A DNA stretch of 64,000 nt from Cellulosimicrobium terreum (GTDB lineage: Bacteria; Actinomycetota; Actinomycetes; Actinomycetales; Cellulomonadaceae), in assembly GCA_014803435.1 (NCBI GenBank), contig JACYFD010000001.1:186001-250000 (forward strand), in the 5' to 3' direction. Each line of letters opens with the position of its first letter. The first letter of the stretch is position 1. The translations under genes and the position numbers were made by a program. This document shows, in pieces, positions 32,557-41,984 of the stretch. The notes below the pieces were generated by a model. It ran no database searches and was not told the origin of the DNA. It saw only the letters and a list, made by a program, of their open reading frames with translations.

Positions 32557-32663
32557 GTGGGTCGTCGCGACGTGGCAGGATCGGGCGCGTCGCGTCGACC
32601 TGCGGCGCCTCCGGCGCGCACGGTGGGCGCATGTCTCGCAGACTCGAGGAGGAGAGGCGACCC

Positions 32664-33458
32664 ATGCCGTCTGTAGCACTGGTGACCGGTGGGAACCGGG
32701 GGATCGGGTTCGGGATCAGCCGACGGCTCGTCGCGGACGGGTTCGCGGTGTCGATCCTGGCGACCCGGGAGGAGCCCGCCGACGTCCTGGCCGAGCTGCG
32801 CGAGCTCGCGGGCGACGACTCGCTCGTGCGGTACGTGCGGGGCTCCGTCGCGGACCTCGACGACCACCGCCGCTACGTCGCGGACGCCGTCGACACCTGG
32901 GGACGCCTGGACCTCCTGGTCAACAACGCAGGCGTCGCGCCGAGCGTCCGCGCGGACCTGCTCGAGGCGACCGCCGAGTCCTTCGACCGCGTCCTCGGGA
33001 TCAACCTGCGCGGCCCGTACTTCCTGACGCAGGAGTTCGCGCGGCGCGCCGTCGAGCTGCGGGGACCGCTCGACGCGCTCCCGGAGCCCCCGGCCGGGCC
33101 GGTCGCGACGGTCGTGAACGTCTCCTCGATCTCGGCGACCACCGTGTCGACCAACCGCGGCGACTACTGCATCTCCAAGGCCGGCGTCGGGATGGCCACC
33201 CAGCTGTGGGCCGTGCGCCTGGGGCCCGAGGGGATCGTCGTGTACGAGGTCCGTCCGGGAGTCATCGCCACCGACATGACGGCGGGCGTCACCGCGAAGT
33301 ACGACGACCTGATCGAGCAGGGCCTCGCCCCGATCAACCGCTGGGGCCGCCCCGCCGACGTCGCGGGCGCCGTCTCGATCCTGGCGTCCGGGCAGACCCC
33401 GTACTCCACCGGCGAGGTGTTCCACGTCGACGGCGGCATGCACATCCCGGTCCTGTGA
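32664..33458 (+). CDS. Short-chain dehydrogenase/reductase (FabG-like)
   Basis: The 264-residue classical SDR has the cofactor motif VTGGNRGIGFGISRRL, the NNAG motif in LLVNNAGVAPS, a catalytic Ser in NVSSISATT and the YxxxK pair in GDYCISKAG. The C-terminus with YSTGEVFHVDGGMHIPVL is typical. ATG 32664 has GGAGAGG at 6 bp. It is followed 11 bp later by an FAD-dependent dehydrogenase, so the two probably act in the same pathway. The LacI-type operator upstream suggests a carbohydrate-derived substrate. Confidence 0.88.
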   Translation: MPSVALVTGGNRGIGFGISRRLVADGFAVSILATREEPADVLAELRELAGDDSLVRYVRGSVADLDDHRRYVADAVDTWGRLDLLVNNAGVAPSVRADLLEATAESFDRVLGINLRGPYFLTQEFARRAVELRGPLDALPEPPAGPVATVVNVSSISATTVSTNRGDYCISKAGVGMATQLWAVRLGPEGIVVYEVRPGVIATDMTAGVTAKYDDLIEQGLAPINRWGRPADVAGAVSILASGQTPYSTGEVFHVDGGMHIPVL

Positions 33459-33469
33459 GGGGAGATCTC

Positions 33470-35599
33470 ATGAGCCACGAGCCCGAGACCGTCCGCATCG
33501 GGGGGTACGACGTGCCCGTCGTCACCGCCACGACCGTCGTCGTCGGCACCGGCTCGGCCGGGTACTGCGCCGCCGACCGCCTGGTGCAGTTCGGTCACGA
33601 CGACGTCGTCATGGTCGCGGACAAGGTGAACGCCGGGGCGTCGCGCAACGCGGGGTCCGACAAGCAGACGTACTACAAGCTGACCCTCTCGGGCGGCGAC
33701 GACGACTCGGTGCGCGAGATGGCCCAGACGCTGTACTCGGGCGGCGCGATGGACGGCGACAACGCGCTCGCCGAGGCCGCGCTCTCGGCGCGCGGCTTCC
33801 TCCACCTCGTCGACCTGGGCGTCCCGTTCCCGCAGAACCGGTTCGGCGAGTTCATCGGCTACAAGACGGACCACGACCCGCGCCGCCGCGCGACGTCGGT
33901 CGGCCCCTACACGAGCCGCACCATGGTCGAGCGGCTGGAGAAGAAGGTCCAGGCCGACGGCACCCAGGTCTTCGACGAGTGCCGGGTGGTCGACGTCGTC
34001 ACCTCGCCCGACCCCGCCGGCGAGCCGGGCGCGCGCAAGGTCGCGGGCCTGCTGGTGCTGCGCACCGACGTCCCGCACAACGGCGCCGCGAGCCCCTGGC
34101 TGCTGTTCCGCTGCACCAACCTCGTGTACGCGACGGGCGGTCCCGCCGGCATGTACGCGACGCGCGTGTTCCCCAACGGCCAGTGGGGCGCGTCCGGCGC
34201 GGCCTACCGCGCGGGCGTGCACGGCAAGAACCTCACGGAGTGGCAGTTCGGCCTCGCGTCGACCAAGCCCCGGTGGAACGTGTCGGGGACGTACATGCAG
34301 GTCGTCCCGCGGTTCGTCTCCACGGACGCCGACGGCGGTGACGAGCGCGAGTTCCTCACCGAGGCCATCGGTGACTACGGGCGCCTCATGTCCCTCGTGT
34401 TCCTCAAGGGCTACCAGTGGCCGTTCGACATCCGCAAGGCGCGCGACGGGTCGAGCCTCGTCGATCTGCTGGTCTACCGCGAGACGGTCCTGCGCGGTCG
34501 CCGCGTCTTCCTCGACTTCCGCCGCAACCCGGTCCAGGACGAGTTCGACCCGTCGGCACTCTCGCCGGAGGCGTTCGAGTATCTGGAGCGTGCGGGCGTG
34601 CTGTCCGGGACCCCGATCGAGCGGCTGCGCCGCATGAACGAGCCCGCGTACCAGTTCTACCTCGACAAGAACCCGTACGTGGACCTCGAGAAGGAGATGC
34701 TCGAGGTCGACGTGTGCGCCCAGCACAACAACGGCGGCCTCGCGGTCGACGCGTGGTGGCAGTCGAACGTCGCCGGGTTCTTCCCCGTCGGCGAGGCCGG
34801 CGGCGCGCACGGGGTGTACCGGCCCGGCGGCGCGGCGCTCAACAGCGGACAGGTCGGCGCGACGCGCGCGGCGCAGTTCATCGCCGCGCGCCGCGACGAG
34901 AAGCCGTCCGACGAGGCCGCGTTCGTCGACGCCGCAGCGCCGGTGCTCGCCGCCGCCCTCGAGCTCACCGAGCGCGCGACCGGTCGCGCGGCGTCGGGCG
35001 TCACCGACAACACCGGGGACCTGCTGCGCGACGTGCAGCGGCTCATGAGCGAGAAGGCCGGGCCGGTGCGCTCCGCCGCCTCGATCCGCGAGGCGCTCGA
35101 CCAGGTGCACGCGTGGCTCACCGGCTACGACGACCTGGTCAGCGCCGACGCAGGGTCGCGTCGCGCCGTCAACCGGACGTTCCTCGTCCGCGACATCCTC
35201 ACCAGCGCGTACGTCTACCTGTCGGCCATGGCCGACTACCTCGCCCACGGCGGCCGTTCGCGCGGGTCGGTGCTCTACACCGACGCCGACGGCGACCTGC
35301 CGCTCGTCGGGTACGGCGACGACGCGCAGCGCGAGCTCGACCTGCCCGACCTCTACCGTTTCCGGCTCGACGGCGGAGCGCTCGACGAGGAGGTCCAGGA
35401 GACCGCGTGGGTCGCCCCGGGCGGCGACGTGCCGGCCGCCGACGACGGCACGTCCTGGGCGCCGGTGGTCCCGCGCGACGGTAGGGACCTCGCCGGTGTT
35501 CCCGTGTTCCGGTGGCGTCCGCGACGGCCCGTCCCGGCGGACGACGACTTCTTCGAGAACGTCTGGCGGGAGTTCCGCGACCACGGCAACGTCTACTGA
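33470..35599 (+). CDS. FAD-binding dehydrogenase, fumarate reductase/succinate dehydrogenase flavoprotein-like
   Basis: The 709-residue soluble flavoprotein has the dinucleotide motif TTVVVGTGSAGYCAADRL near residue 25, RNAGSDKQTYY, a second FAD strand NLVYATGGPAGMYATRVFP and GGLAVDAWWQSNVAGFFPVGEAGGAHG, the conserved FAD-closing segment. The extended C-terminal helical part resembles the fumarate reductase/aspartate oxidase group. No iron-sulphur or membrane-anchor partner is encoded nearby, so it is unlikely to be a respiratory complex. It pairs with the preceding SDR at 11 bp with a GGGGAG ribosome site. The substrate is unknown. Confidence 0.82.
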   Translation: MSHEPETVRIGGYDVPVVTATTVVVGTGSAGYCAADRLVQFGHDDVVMVADKVNAGASRNAGSDKQTYYKLTLSGGDDDSVREMAQTLYSGGAMDGDNALAEAALSARGFLHLVDLGVPFPQNRFGEFIGYKTDHDPRRRATSVGPYTSRTMVERLEKKVQADGTQVFDECRVVDVVTSPDPAGEPGARKVAGLLVLRTDVPHNGAASPWLLFRCTNLVYATGGPAGMYATRVFPNGQWGASGAAYRAGVHGKNLTEWQFGLASTKPRWNVSGTYMQVVPRFVSTDADGGDEREFLTEAIGDYGRLMSLVFLKGYQWPFDIRKARDGSSLVDLLVYRETVLRGRRVFLDFRRNPVQDEFDPSALSPEAFEYLERAGVLSGTPIERLRRMNEPAYQFYLDKNPYVDLEKEMLEVDVCAQHNNGGLAVDAWWQSNVAGFFPVGEAGGAHGVYRPGGAALNSGQVGATRAAQFIAARRDEKPSDEAAFVDAAAPVLAAALELTERATGRAASGVTDNTGDLLRDVQRLMSEKAGPVRSAASIREALDQVHAWLTGYDDLVSADAGSRRAVNRTFLVRDILTSAYVYLSAMADYLAHGGRSRGSVLYTDADGDLPLVGYGDDAQRELDLPDLYRFRLDGGALDEEVQETAWVAPGGDVPAADDGTSWAPVVPRDGRDLAGVPVFRWRPRRPVPADDDFFENVWREFRDHGNVY

Positions 35600-35678
35600 G
35601 AGCGCATCACCTCGCGCTTCCCCTGCGGCCCGTCGGCCTGCGTGGGAGCATCGCCGGAGGCGGCGGGCGACGGACGGG

Positions 35679-36701
35679 GTGCGTGTGGAGATCGAGGTCG
35701 ACGGCGTCGAGCAGGAGGTCTCGACCGGTGCGCTGCCCGGCCGGGAGCGGGTCGAGGCGCTGGTCCAGGAGGCGCACGCTCGCTACCGCGGGAACGACGA
35801 CGGCGCGGTCGCCGACTACATCCCCGTCCTCGCCGAGGCGGACCCCGGGCTGTTCGGGGTGTGCGTCGCCAGCTCCAGAGGGCAGGTGCACGGGGTGGGC
35901 GACGCGGACGTCGAGTTCTCGATCCAGTCGATCTCCAAGGCGTTCGTCTACGCGCTGGTGTGCGAGGCGCACGGGCACGAGGGGGTGCTCGAGCGCGTCG
36001 GGGTGAACAACACGGGGCTGGCGTTCAACTCCGTCATCGCCGTCGAGCTCAACGACGGCCACCCCATGAACCCCATGGTCAACGCGGGGGCGCTCGCGAC
36101 GACCGCGCTCGTCCCGGGCACCACGCCCGCGGAGCAGTGGGAGCACATCCGCACCGGGCTGTCCCGGTTCGCGGGGCGCCCGCTCGAGCTCGACGACGTC
36201 GTGTACCGCTCGGAGTCCGAGACCAACACGCGCAACAAGGCGATCGCGCGCCTGCTCCAGAGCTACGGGCGCATCGAGACCGACTCGCTCGACGTCGTCG
36301 ACGTCTACACGCGCCAGTGCGCGCTGCGCGTGAACGCGCACGACCTCGCGGTCATGGGCGCGACGCTCGCCGACGGCGGCGTCAACCCGGTCACGGGTGA
36401 GCGGGTCGTCTCGGCCCAGGTGTGCCGCGACACCCTCGCCGTGCTCGCGTCGACCGGCCTCTACGAGCGCTCGGGGGAGTGGCTCTTCGAGATCGGGCTG
36501 CCCGCCAAGTCGGGCGTCGCGGGCGGCATCGTCGCGATCGCGCCGGGCAAGGGCGCGATCGGCACGTTCTCCCCGCGGCTCGACAGCGCGGGCAACAGCG
36601 TGCGCGGTCAGCGGGCGACGGCGCACCTGTCGCGCAGCCTCGGGCTGAACCTCTTCGCCTCGTCAGTTCACGTCCCCGAACGATCGGATCGTAGCCGATG
36701 A
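35679..36701 (+). CDS. Glutaminase (serine-dependent, GlsA type)
   Basis: The 340-residue protein is a glutaminase with the beta-lactamase/penicillin-binding-like fold that turns glutamine into glutamate and ammonia. The S-x-x-K pair is Ser84/Lys87 in QSISKAF. LNDGHPMNPMVNAGALAT, ESETNTRNKAIARLL, the YTRQCALRV tyrosine segment and GLPAKSGVAGGI are diagnostic. The GTG start at 35679 has no clear ribosome site; GTG 35685 is an alternative. The stop overlaps the MFS start by ATGA, linking it to an exporter. Confidence 0.9.
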   Translation: MRVEIEVDGVEQEVSTGALPGRERVEALVQEAHARYRGNDDGAVADYIPVLAEADPGLFGVCVASSRGQVHGVGDADVEFSIQSISKAFVYALVCEAHGHEGVLERVGVNNTGLAFNSVIAVELNDGHPMNPMVNAGALATTALVPGTTPAEQWEHIRTGLSRFAGRPLELDDVVYRSESETNTRNKAIARLLQSYGRIETDSLDVVDVYTRQCALRVNAHDLAVMGATLADGGVNPVTGERVVSAQVCRDTLAVLASTGLYERSGEWLFEIGLPAKSGVAGGIVAIAPGKGAIGTFSPRLDSAGNSVRGQRATAHLSRSLGLNLFASSVHVPERSDRSR

Positions 36702-38389
36702 CGAGCAACGAGCTCGACGACCTCTCTCTCGACACGGCGGACACGGCCGACCAGCCCGACGACGCACCACCGGGCCCGCGTGGGCCCGCCGAGGAGCGCA
36801 CGTCCTGGGTGCCGATGATCGGGCTGTTCCTCGCCCAGGTCCTCATGTCCTTCAACGTCGCGGCGCTTCCGGTGTCGCTCGGCGGCATGGTCGAGGAGTT
36901 CGGCGTCCCGCCGACGGTCGTCAGCTCGACGATCGTCGTCTACGGGCTCGCGGTCGCCGCGCTCGTCATGACGGGCGCCAAGGTCGGGCAGCGGATCGGG
37001 TGGGTCACGGTCTTCCGCGTCGTCGTCGCGACGTTCGCCGGGTCGGCCCTGCTCATGATCGTCTCGCCGACGATCGGCTGGGCGATCGCGGGCCAGGCCG
37101 TGGCGGGCGCGTCCGCGGCGATCATCGTCCCGGCGCTCGTCGCGCTCATCGCGGAGAACTACCACGGTGCGCAGCAGGCGACGGCGATCGGATCGCTCGG
37201 GTCGGCCCGCGCCGTCTCGGGCATGAGCGCGTTCTTCATCGGTGGTGCGCTCGGGACCCTCGTCGGCTGGCGGCCGGTCTTCGGGATCGTCCTGGCGCTC
37301 GCCGTCGCGGTCTTCGTCCTCAGCTTCCGGCTGCGCTCCGACCGGGGCGACCCGGGCATCCGCATCGACCTCGTCGCCGCCGTCCTGATCGGCGCGGCGG
37401 TCGTGCTGCTCACCCTGGGCTTCAACAACCTCAACTCCTGGGGGCTGCTCCTCGCGTCCCCGGACGCGCCGTTCAGCGTCGCCGGTGCCTCCCCAGCGCC
37501 CGTGCTCGTCGTGCTCGGGGTCGTGCTCGGACAGACGTTCTTCTGGTGGACCCGGCGGCGCGCCACGTCGGGCCGGACCCCGCTCGTCGACCTCTCCGTC
37601 CTGCGGTCGGCGAGCGAGCGCGCCGCGGTCTACGCGATGTTCATCGTCGTCGCGCTCGAGGCGGCGCTGAACTTCACCGTGCCGTTGTACATCCAGATAG
37701 TCCAAGGACGTACACCGTTCGACACGGCGCTCGCGATGATGCCGTTCAACCTCACGGTGTTCGTGACCGCGACCCTCGTCGTGCGGTTCTACGGGCGGTT
37801 CAGCCCGCGCACCATCGGCGTCTTCGGCTTCACCCTGACCACGGCTGCGCTCGTGTGGCTCTCTCTCGTCGTGACCAACAACTGGGAGACGCTGCCCACG
37901 ATCCTGGGCCTCGTCGTGTTCGGCGTCGGGCAGGGCGCGCTCGTCACGCTCGTCTTCAACGTCCTCGTCACGGCCGTGCCCAAGCGGCTCGCGGGCGACG
38001 TCGGGTCCATCCGGGGCACCACGCAGAACCTCGCCTCGGCTGTCGGGACGGCCCTCGTGGGGGCGCTCCTGGTGACGATCCTCGGGATCAACGTGGGGCG
38101 TGCCGTCGTCGAGCACCCGGAGCTGCCGCCGTCGCTCGTCGCGCAGGTCGACCTCGACGCCGTGAACTTCGTGAGCAACGACGAGCTGCGCGAGGTCCTC
38201 GACGCCACCGACGCCGACGACGCCCAGGTGGACGCGGCGGTCGCGCTCAACGAGCACGCACGCCTCGACACCCTGCGGCTCGGCCTGCTGATCCTCGCCG
38301 GGATCAGCGCGACGGCGATCCTGCCGGCCAGCCGCCTGCCGCGCTACCGGCCCGGCGAGATCCCCGACCCGTCCCCGGAAGAGGACTGA
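36698..38389 (+). CDS. MFS transporter, DHA2 (14-helix) type
   Basis: The 563-residue membrane protein has about 14 predicted helices. After an acidic 30-residue tail, the motifs WVPMIGLFLAQVLMSF, TGAKVGQRIGWVTVFR (motif A), SLGSARAVSGMSAFFIGGALG (motif C-like) and FGVGQGALVTLVFN mark the DHA2 drug:H+ antiporter group. The extracytoplasmic or tail region around VDLDAVNFVSNDELREVLDATD is long and acidic. Its ATGA overlap with the glutaminase gene is unusual and suggests co-expression rather than a random neighbour. The substrate is unknown. Confidence 0.88.
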   Translation: MTSNELDDLSLDTADTADQPDDAPPGPRGPAEERTSWVPMIGLFLAQVLMSFNVAALPVSLGGMVEEFGVPPTVVSSTIVVYGLAVAALVMTGAKVGQRIGWVTVFRVVVATFAGSALLMIVSPTIGWAIAGQAVAGASAAIIVPALVALIAENYHGAQQATAIGSLGSARAVSGMSAFFIGGALGTLVGWRPVFGIVLALAVAVFVLSFRLRSDRGDPGIRIDLVAAVLIGAAVVLLTLGFNNLNSWGLLLASPDAPFSVAGASPAPVLVVLGVVLGQTFFWWTRRRATSGRTPLVDLSVLRSASERAAVYAMFIVVALEAALNFTVPLYIQIVQGRTPFDTALAMMPFNLTVFVTATLVVRFYGRFSPRTIGVFGFTLTTAALVWLSLVVTNNWETLPTILGLVVFGVGQGALVTLVFNVLVTAVPKRLAGDVGSIRGTTQNLASAVGTALVGALLVTILGINVGRAVVEHPELPPSLVAQVDLDAVNFVSNDELREVLDATDADDAQVDAAVALNEHARLDTLRLGLLILAGISATAILPASRLPRYRPGEIPDPSPEED

Positions 38390-38410
38390 CCTCTCAGACA
38401 GGAGATCACC

Positions 38411-38788
38411 ATGGCGACATGGACGACGGACGAGCTCGACCGCGTGGGCACCGCCGACGAGCTGCAGGTGTCGTCGCTGCGCGACGACGGGAGCCTGCGG
38501 CCGTTCGTGACGATCTGGGTCGTGCGGGCGGGCGACGACCTCTACGTCCGCTCCGCGTACGGTCCTGAGAACGGCTGGTTCCGGCGGGCCCTGGCCAGCG
38601 GGCGCGGCGCGGTCCGCGCGGGCGGCGTCGAGAAGGACGTCACCTTCGAGCAGGTCGGCCCCGAGGTGTTCGACGCCGTCGACGCCGCGTACCACGCCAA
38701 GTACGACCGGTTCGGCCCGCAGATCGTGGACACGGTGACCGGGTCTGGCAAGGAGCTCGTCACGATCCGCCTGGAACCGCGGGACTGA
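38411..38788 (+). CDS. DUF2255 family protein
   Basis: The 125-residue protein has the DUF2255 pattern: WTTDELDRVGTADELQVSS, then RPFVTIWVVRAGDDLYVRSA, GRGAVRAGGVEKDVTF and a C-terminal YHAKYDRFGPQIVDTVTG. These are split-barrel, flavin-reductase-like small proteins (nitroreductase/F420 type fold) with unproven roles. ATG has AGGAG at 7 bp and follows the MFS gene by 21 bp, so it is probably in the same operon. Confidence 0.8.
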   Translation: MATWTTDELDRVGTADELQVSSLRDDGSLRPFVTIWVVRAGDDLYVRSAYGPENGWFRRALASGRGAVRAGGVEKDVTFEQVGPEVFDAVDAAYHAKYDRFGPQIVDTVTGSGKELVTIRLEPRD

Positions 38789-38795
38789 CCCCACG

Positions 38796-38819
38796 GTGCC
38801 GCCCGGTACCGGGCCGCAC
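38796..38819. terminator. Bidirectional terminator
   Basis: The arms 38796-38806 and 38809-38819 form an 11-bp stem with one mismatch and a 2-base loop. It lies between the convergent genes ending at 38788 and 38830. Confidence 0.55.
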
Positions 38820-38829
38820 GTGCCGACGG

Positions 38830-39879
38830 TCAGGGGCGCAGGGCGACCTTGAGGGCCTCGCGGGAGTCCATGAGGCGATAGGCCTCGGCGGCGTCGTCGA
38901 GCGACGTCTCGGCGTCGAACACCTTGCCGGGGTCGATCTCGCCGGCGAGGACCTGGGCGATCGCGGCCTCCTGGTAGGCGCGGACGGGGGCCGGTCCGCC
39001 GGCCAGGCGCGCGTTCTTGCCGAACAGGGACCCGAACCCGACCGGCGCCTTCTCGTACTGGGGCACGCCGACGCGGGAGATGATCCCGCCGGGGCGCACG
39101 ACGCCGTAGGACTGCTCGTAGGCCGGCATGAGCCCGACCGCCTCGAGCACGACGTGCGAGCCCTCGCCGTCGGTCAGGTCCATGACCTTCGCGACGCCCT
39201 CGGCCCCACGCTCGGCGACGACGTCGGTCGCACCCCACTCGACGCCCAGGTCCGTGCGCGACGTGTGGCGGCCCATGAGGATGATCCGCTCCGCGCCGAG
39301 CTGCCTCGACGCGAGCACGGCCGACAGCCCGACCGCGCCGTCGCCGACCACCGTGACGGTCGTGCCCGGGCCGACGTCGCCCATGAACGCGGCGTGGTGG
39401 CCCGTGAGGTAGACGTCGGAGAGCGTGAGCAGCGAGGCCAGGAGGCCCGGCTCCGCGGTCGACGGGTCCACGTCGGGTACGACGACGAGGCTGCCGTCCG
39501 CGAGCGGGATGCGGGCAAGCTCGGCCTGCAGGCCGCCGGTCTCGGGGCTCCCGTAGAAGCCGCCGTGGACGCACGCCGTCTGGAAGCCGTCCCGGCAGAA
39601 CACGCACGTGTTGTCGGAGAACGCGAACGGTGCGACGACGAAGTCGCCCGCGCGCACCGTCGTCACGGCGCTGCCGGTCTCCTCGACGACGCCGAGGAGC
39701 TCGTGCCCCATCGGGCGTCCGCGTTCGGACGCGTGCATGGAGTGGTATGGGTGCAGGTCGGAGCCGCACACGCAGGACAGGACCGTGCGGACGATCGCGT
39801 CGGTGGGCTGCTGGAGGACGGGGTCGGGGACGGTCTCGACGCGGACGTCGCCGGCGCCGTACATGAACGTTGCTCGCAT
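38830..39879 (-). CDS. Zinc-dependent alcohol dehydrogenase
   Basis: The 349-residue medium-chain dehydrogenase has the catalytic-zinc residues Cys in LSCVCGSDLHPYH and His in MGHELLGVVEETG. Its structural-zinc loop is partly degenerate (FSDNTCVFCRDGFQTAC keeps three cysteines). The NAD(P) motif is VTVVGDGAVGLSAVLASRQLGA. It probably oxidises an alcohol or reduces an aldehyde. It is last in a three-gene minus-strand unit after two aldo/keto reductases, 59 bp from the second, and is likely driven from the MmyB-type box at 41861-41905. Confidence 0.88.
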   Translation of the reverse strand: MRATFMYGAGDVRVETVPDPVLQQPTDAIVRTVLSCVCGSDLHPYHSMHASERGRPMGHELLGVVEETGSAVTTVRAGDFVVAPFAFSDNTCVFCRDGFQTACVHGGFYGSPETGGLQAELARIPLADGSLVVVPDVDPSTAEPGLLASLLTLSDVYLTGHHAAFMGDVGPGTTVTVVGDGAVGLSAVLASRQLGAERIILMGRHTSRTDLGVEWGATDVVAERGAEGVAKVMDLTDGEGSHVVLEAVGLMPAYEQSYGVVRPGGIISRVGVPQYEKAPVGFGSLFGKNARLAGGPAPVRAYQEAAIAQVLAGEIDPGKVFDAETSLDDAAEAYRLMDSREALKVALRP

Positions 39880-39938
39880 GGGTTCGTGGTCGCCTCTCGG
39901 TGGTACGGAAGACTCGGGTGCTGTAGATCGGTGCTGGC

Positions 39939-40955
39939 TCAGCGCCGCAACGCCCCGGGGATCAGCTCGTGCGCGCCGTAGCTGTCGTCGTCGGGGTTCA
40001 TGGTGACGCCGGGTGCGACGAGCTCGTCGATCCGGTCGAGGACGTCGGTGCTCAGCGTGATGTCCGTGGCGGGGAGGTACGACTCGAGCTGCTCGATCGT
40101 GCGCGGACCGACGATCGCGGACGTGACGCCCGGATGGTTGATCACGAACGCGATCGACATCTCGATGAGGGTCATCCCGGCCTGCTCGGCGAGCACGGCG
40201 AGCTCCTCGACGACGTCGAGCTTGCGCTGGTTCGCGGGGTTGCTCATGTCGAAGCGGGCTCCGGGGCGGGCACTCGACGTCGGGGCGGACGCGGAGTCCT
40301 TGCGCCACCGGCCCGACAGCCAGCCGCCACTGAGCGGGCTGTAGGTGAACGTGCCCATGCCGTGCCGTCGCACCGTGGGCAGCACGTCCTCCTCGATGCC
40401 GCGCACGAGGATCGAGTACGGCGGCTGCTCGGTGACGAAGCGTTCCAGGTGCCGCTCCCTGGAGGCCCACTGTGCCTCGACGATCTGCGACCCGGAGTAC
40501 GACGACGAGCCGATGTAGCGGACCTTGCCCTGGCGCACCAGGTCGGTCAGCGCGCCGAGGGTCTCGGTCACGTCGGTGTCCGGGGAGGGTCGGTGCACCT
40601 GGTACAGGTCGATGTGGTCTGTCCCCAGCCGGCGCAGCGAGCTCTCGACCTCCCGCATGATCCAGCGGCGCGACCCGCCGCGGTGGTTCGGGTCGTCGCC
40701 CATCGGCATGAAGAACTTGGTCGCGAGGAAGACGTCGTCCCGACGTCCGGCGATCGCCTCGCCGACGATCTCCTCGGAGGCGCCGGCGGAGTACACGTCC
40801 GCGGTGTCGATCACGGTGATGCCGGCGTCGAGGGCGCGGTGGACGATCCGGGTCGCGTCCTGACGGTCGTCGTTGCCCCACGGACCGAGCATCATGGCGC
40901 CGAGGGTCAGCGGGCTGACGCGGACGCCGGTGCGCCCGAGCGGTCGGAGGTCCAT
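39939..40955 (-). CDS. Aldo/keto reductase (YghZ/IolS-like)
   Basis: The 338-residue TIM-barrel NADPH reductase has GRTGVRVSPLTLGAM, the catalytic Asp/Tyr in FVIDTADVYSAGASE-type VIDTADVYSAG, Lys in VFLATKFF and His in IDLYQVHRPSP. This set of active-site residues is complete for the family. ATG 40955 is chosen over an in-frame ATG at 40979 because GGAGG lies 9 bp upstream and the earlier start would overlap the preceding gene. It starts 4 bp after the other reductase gene, so the two are one transcript. Confidence 0.88.
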   Translation of the reverse strand: MDLRPLGRTGVRVSPLTLGAMMLGPWGNDDRQDATRIVHRALDAGITVIDTADVYSAGASEEIVGEAIAGRRDDVFLATKFFMPMGDDPNHRGGSRRWIMREVESSLRRLGTDHIDLYQVHRPSPDTDVTETLGALTDLVRQGKVRYIGSSSYSGSQIVEAQWASRERHLERFVTEQPPYSILVRGIEEDVLPTVRRHGMGTFTYSPLSGGWLSGRWRKDSASAPTSSARPGARFDMSNPANQRKLDVVEELAVLAEQAGMTLIEMSIAFVINHPGVTSAIVGPRTIEQLESYLPATDITLSTDVLDRIDELVAPGVTMNPDDDSYGAHELIPGALRR

Positions 40956-40959
40956 GCGC

Positions 40960-41853
40960 TCAGGCCTCCGGGATCTCACGGCCGAACGTCTCGAGCGTGA
41001 TGTCCTCGGGCTCCGGGCCGCCGCGCACCCCGGTGTCGAGAGCGTCGATCGCGGCGAGCTCGTCGTCGGTGAGCTCGAGGTCGAGGATGTCGAAGTTCTC
41101 GGCGATGCGGTGCGGGGTGACCGACTTGGGGATGGCGGAACGGCCCTGCTGCAGGTGCCAGCGCAGCATGACCTGCGCGGCGGACCTGCCGTGCGCCTCG
41201 CCGATCCCGACGATCGTCGGGTCCTTCAGCGTGCTCGTGTGCTCGCCGTCGCGGTAGAACGTGATGCCGCCGATGGGCGACCACGCCTGCGTGAGGATGC
41301 CGTGCTCCGCGTCGGTCGCGAGCACGTCGGGCTGGCGGAAGTACGGGTGCACCTCGACCTGGTTGACGGCGGGCACCACGGACGTCTCGGCCAGGAGCCG
41401 GTCCAGGTGGGCGGGCATGAAGTTGCTGACGCCGATCGCGCGGACCTTGCCGTCGGCGAGCAGCGTCTCCAGGGCCTTGTAGGCGTCGATCGTCAGGTCG
41501 AAGCGGGACGGCAGCGCCTGGTGCAGGATCAGCAGGTCGATCGTCTCGACGCCGAGCTTCCCGGCGGACTTGTCGAACGCGTGCAGCGTGGCGTCGTACC
41601 CGTAGTCGCTGATCCAGACCTTGGTCTCGAGGAAGACGTCGTCCCGGGCCAGGCCAGAGCGACGGAGCGCCTCGCCGACGCCCGCCTCGTTGCCGTACGC
41701 GGCGGCGGTGTCGATATGCCGGTAGCCGGTGGACAGCGCGGCCTCGACCGCGGCGACCGTCTCGTCCGGCGGGGTCTGGAAGACGCCGTACCCGAGGGCG
41801 GGCATCTCGACGTCGTTGTTCAGGGTGAGGGTGGGGACCGGGGTCGTCGTCAT
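40960..41853 (-). CDS. Aldo/keto reductase (2,5-diketo-D-gluconate reductase-like)
   Basis: The 297-residue aldo/keto reductase has the classical tetrad: Asp and Tyr in HIDTAAAYGNEAGVG, Lys in VFLETKVW and His in LLILHQALP. ATDAEHGILTQAWSPIGG and a C-terminal IPKSVTPHRIAENFDI cofactor-binding segment follow. It is the first gene of the three-gene oxidoreductase unit. Its promoter has the shared box, TACCGT and a 7-bp gap before ATG, which indicates leaderless expression and control by the MmyB-type regulator. Confidence 0.9.
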   Translation of the reverse strand: MTTTPVPTLTLNNDVEMPALGYGVFQTPPDETVAAVEAALSTGYRHIDTAAAYGNEAGVGEALRRSGLARDDVFLETKVWISDYGYDATLHAFDKSAGKLGVETIDLLILHQALPSRFDLTIDAYKALETLLADGKVRAIGVSNFMPAHLDRLLAETSVVPAVNQVEVHPYFRQPDVLATDAEHGILTQAWSPIGGITFYRDGEHTSTLKDPTIVGIGEAHGRSAAQVMLRWHLQQGRSAIPKSVTPHRIAENFDILDLELTDDELAAIDALDTGVRGGPEPEDITLETFGREIPEA

Positions 41854-41860
41854 GGTCCTC

Positions 41861-41905
41861 ACGGTAGGCGCGGTCCGTCGAGCACGGGAGGTCCTGCTGG
41901 TACCC
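41861..41905 (-). promoter_or_regulatory. MmyB-type regulon box and leaderless promoter (copy 1)
   Basis: On the minus strand GGGTACCAGCAGGACCTCCC (plus 41886-41905) is followed by 19 bp, TACCGT (plus 41861-41866), 7 bp and the ATG at 41853. There is no -35 at the normal place, as expected of an activator-dependent promoter. Copies 2 and 3 have identical spacing. Confidence 0.7.
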
Positions 41906-41984
41906 CGCTGTGCAGCGACTCGTCCTCGCGTGGCGAATCCACGAGCACGGCCCTGCGAATCCACGAGCAGAGGACCGGCCGGAC

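Larger units (their letters stand above)
32355..32663. other. Divergent intergenic region (309 bp)
   Basis: This gap separates the DUF4143 ATPase from the SDR-FAD operon. It contains the ATPase promoter, the direct repeats described for it, and a LacI-type palindrome at 32543-32556. No small gene or RNA was recognised. Confidence 0.6.
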
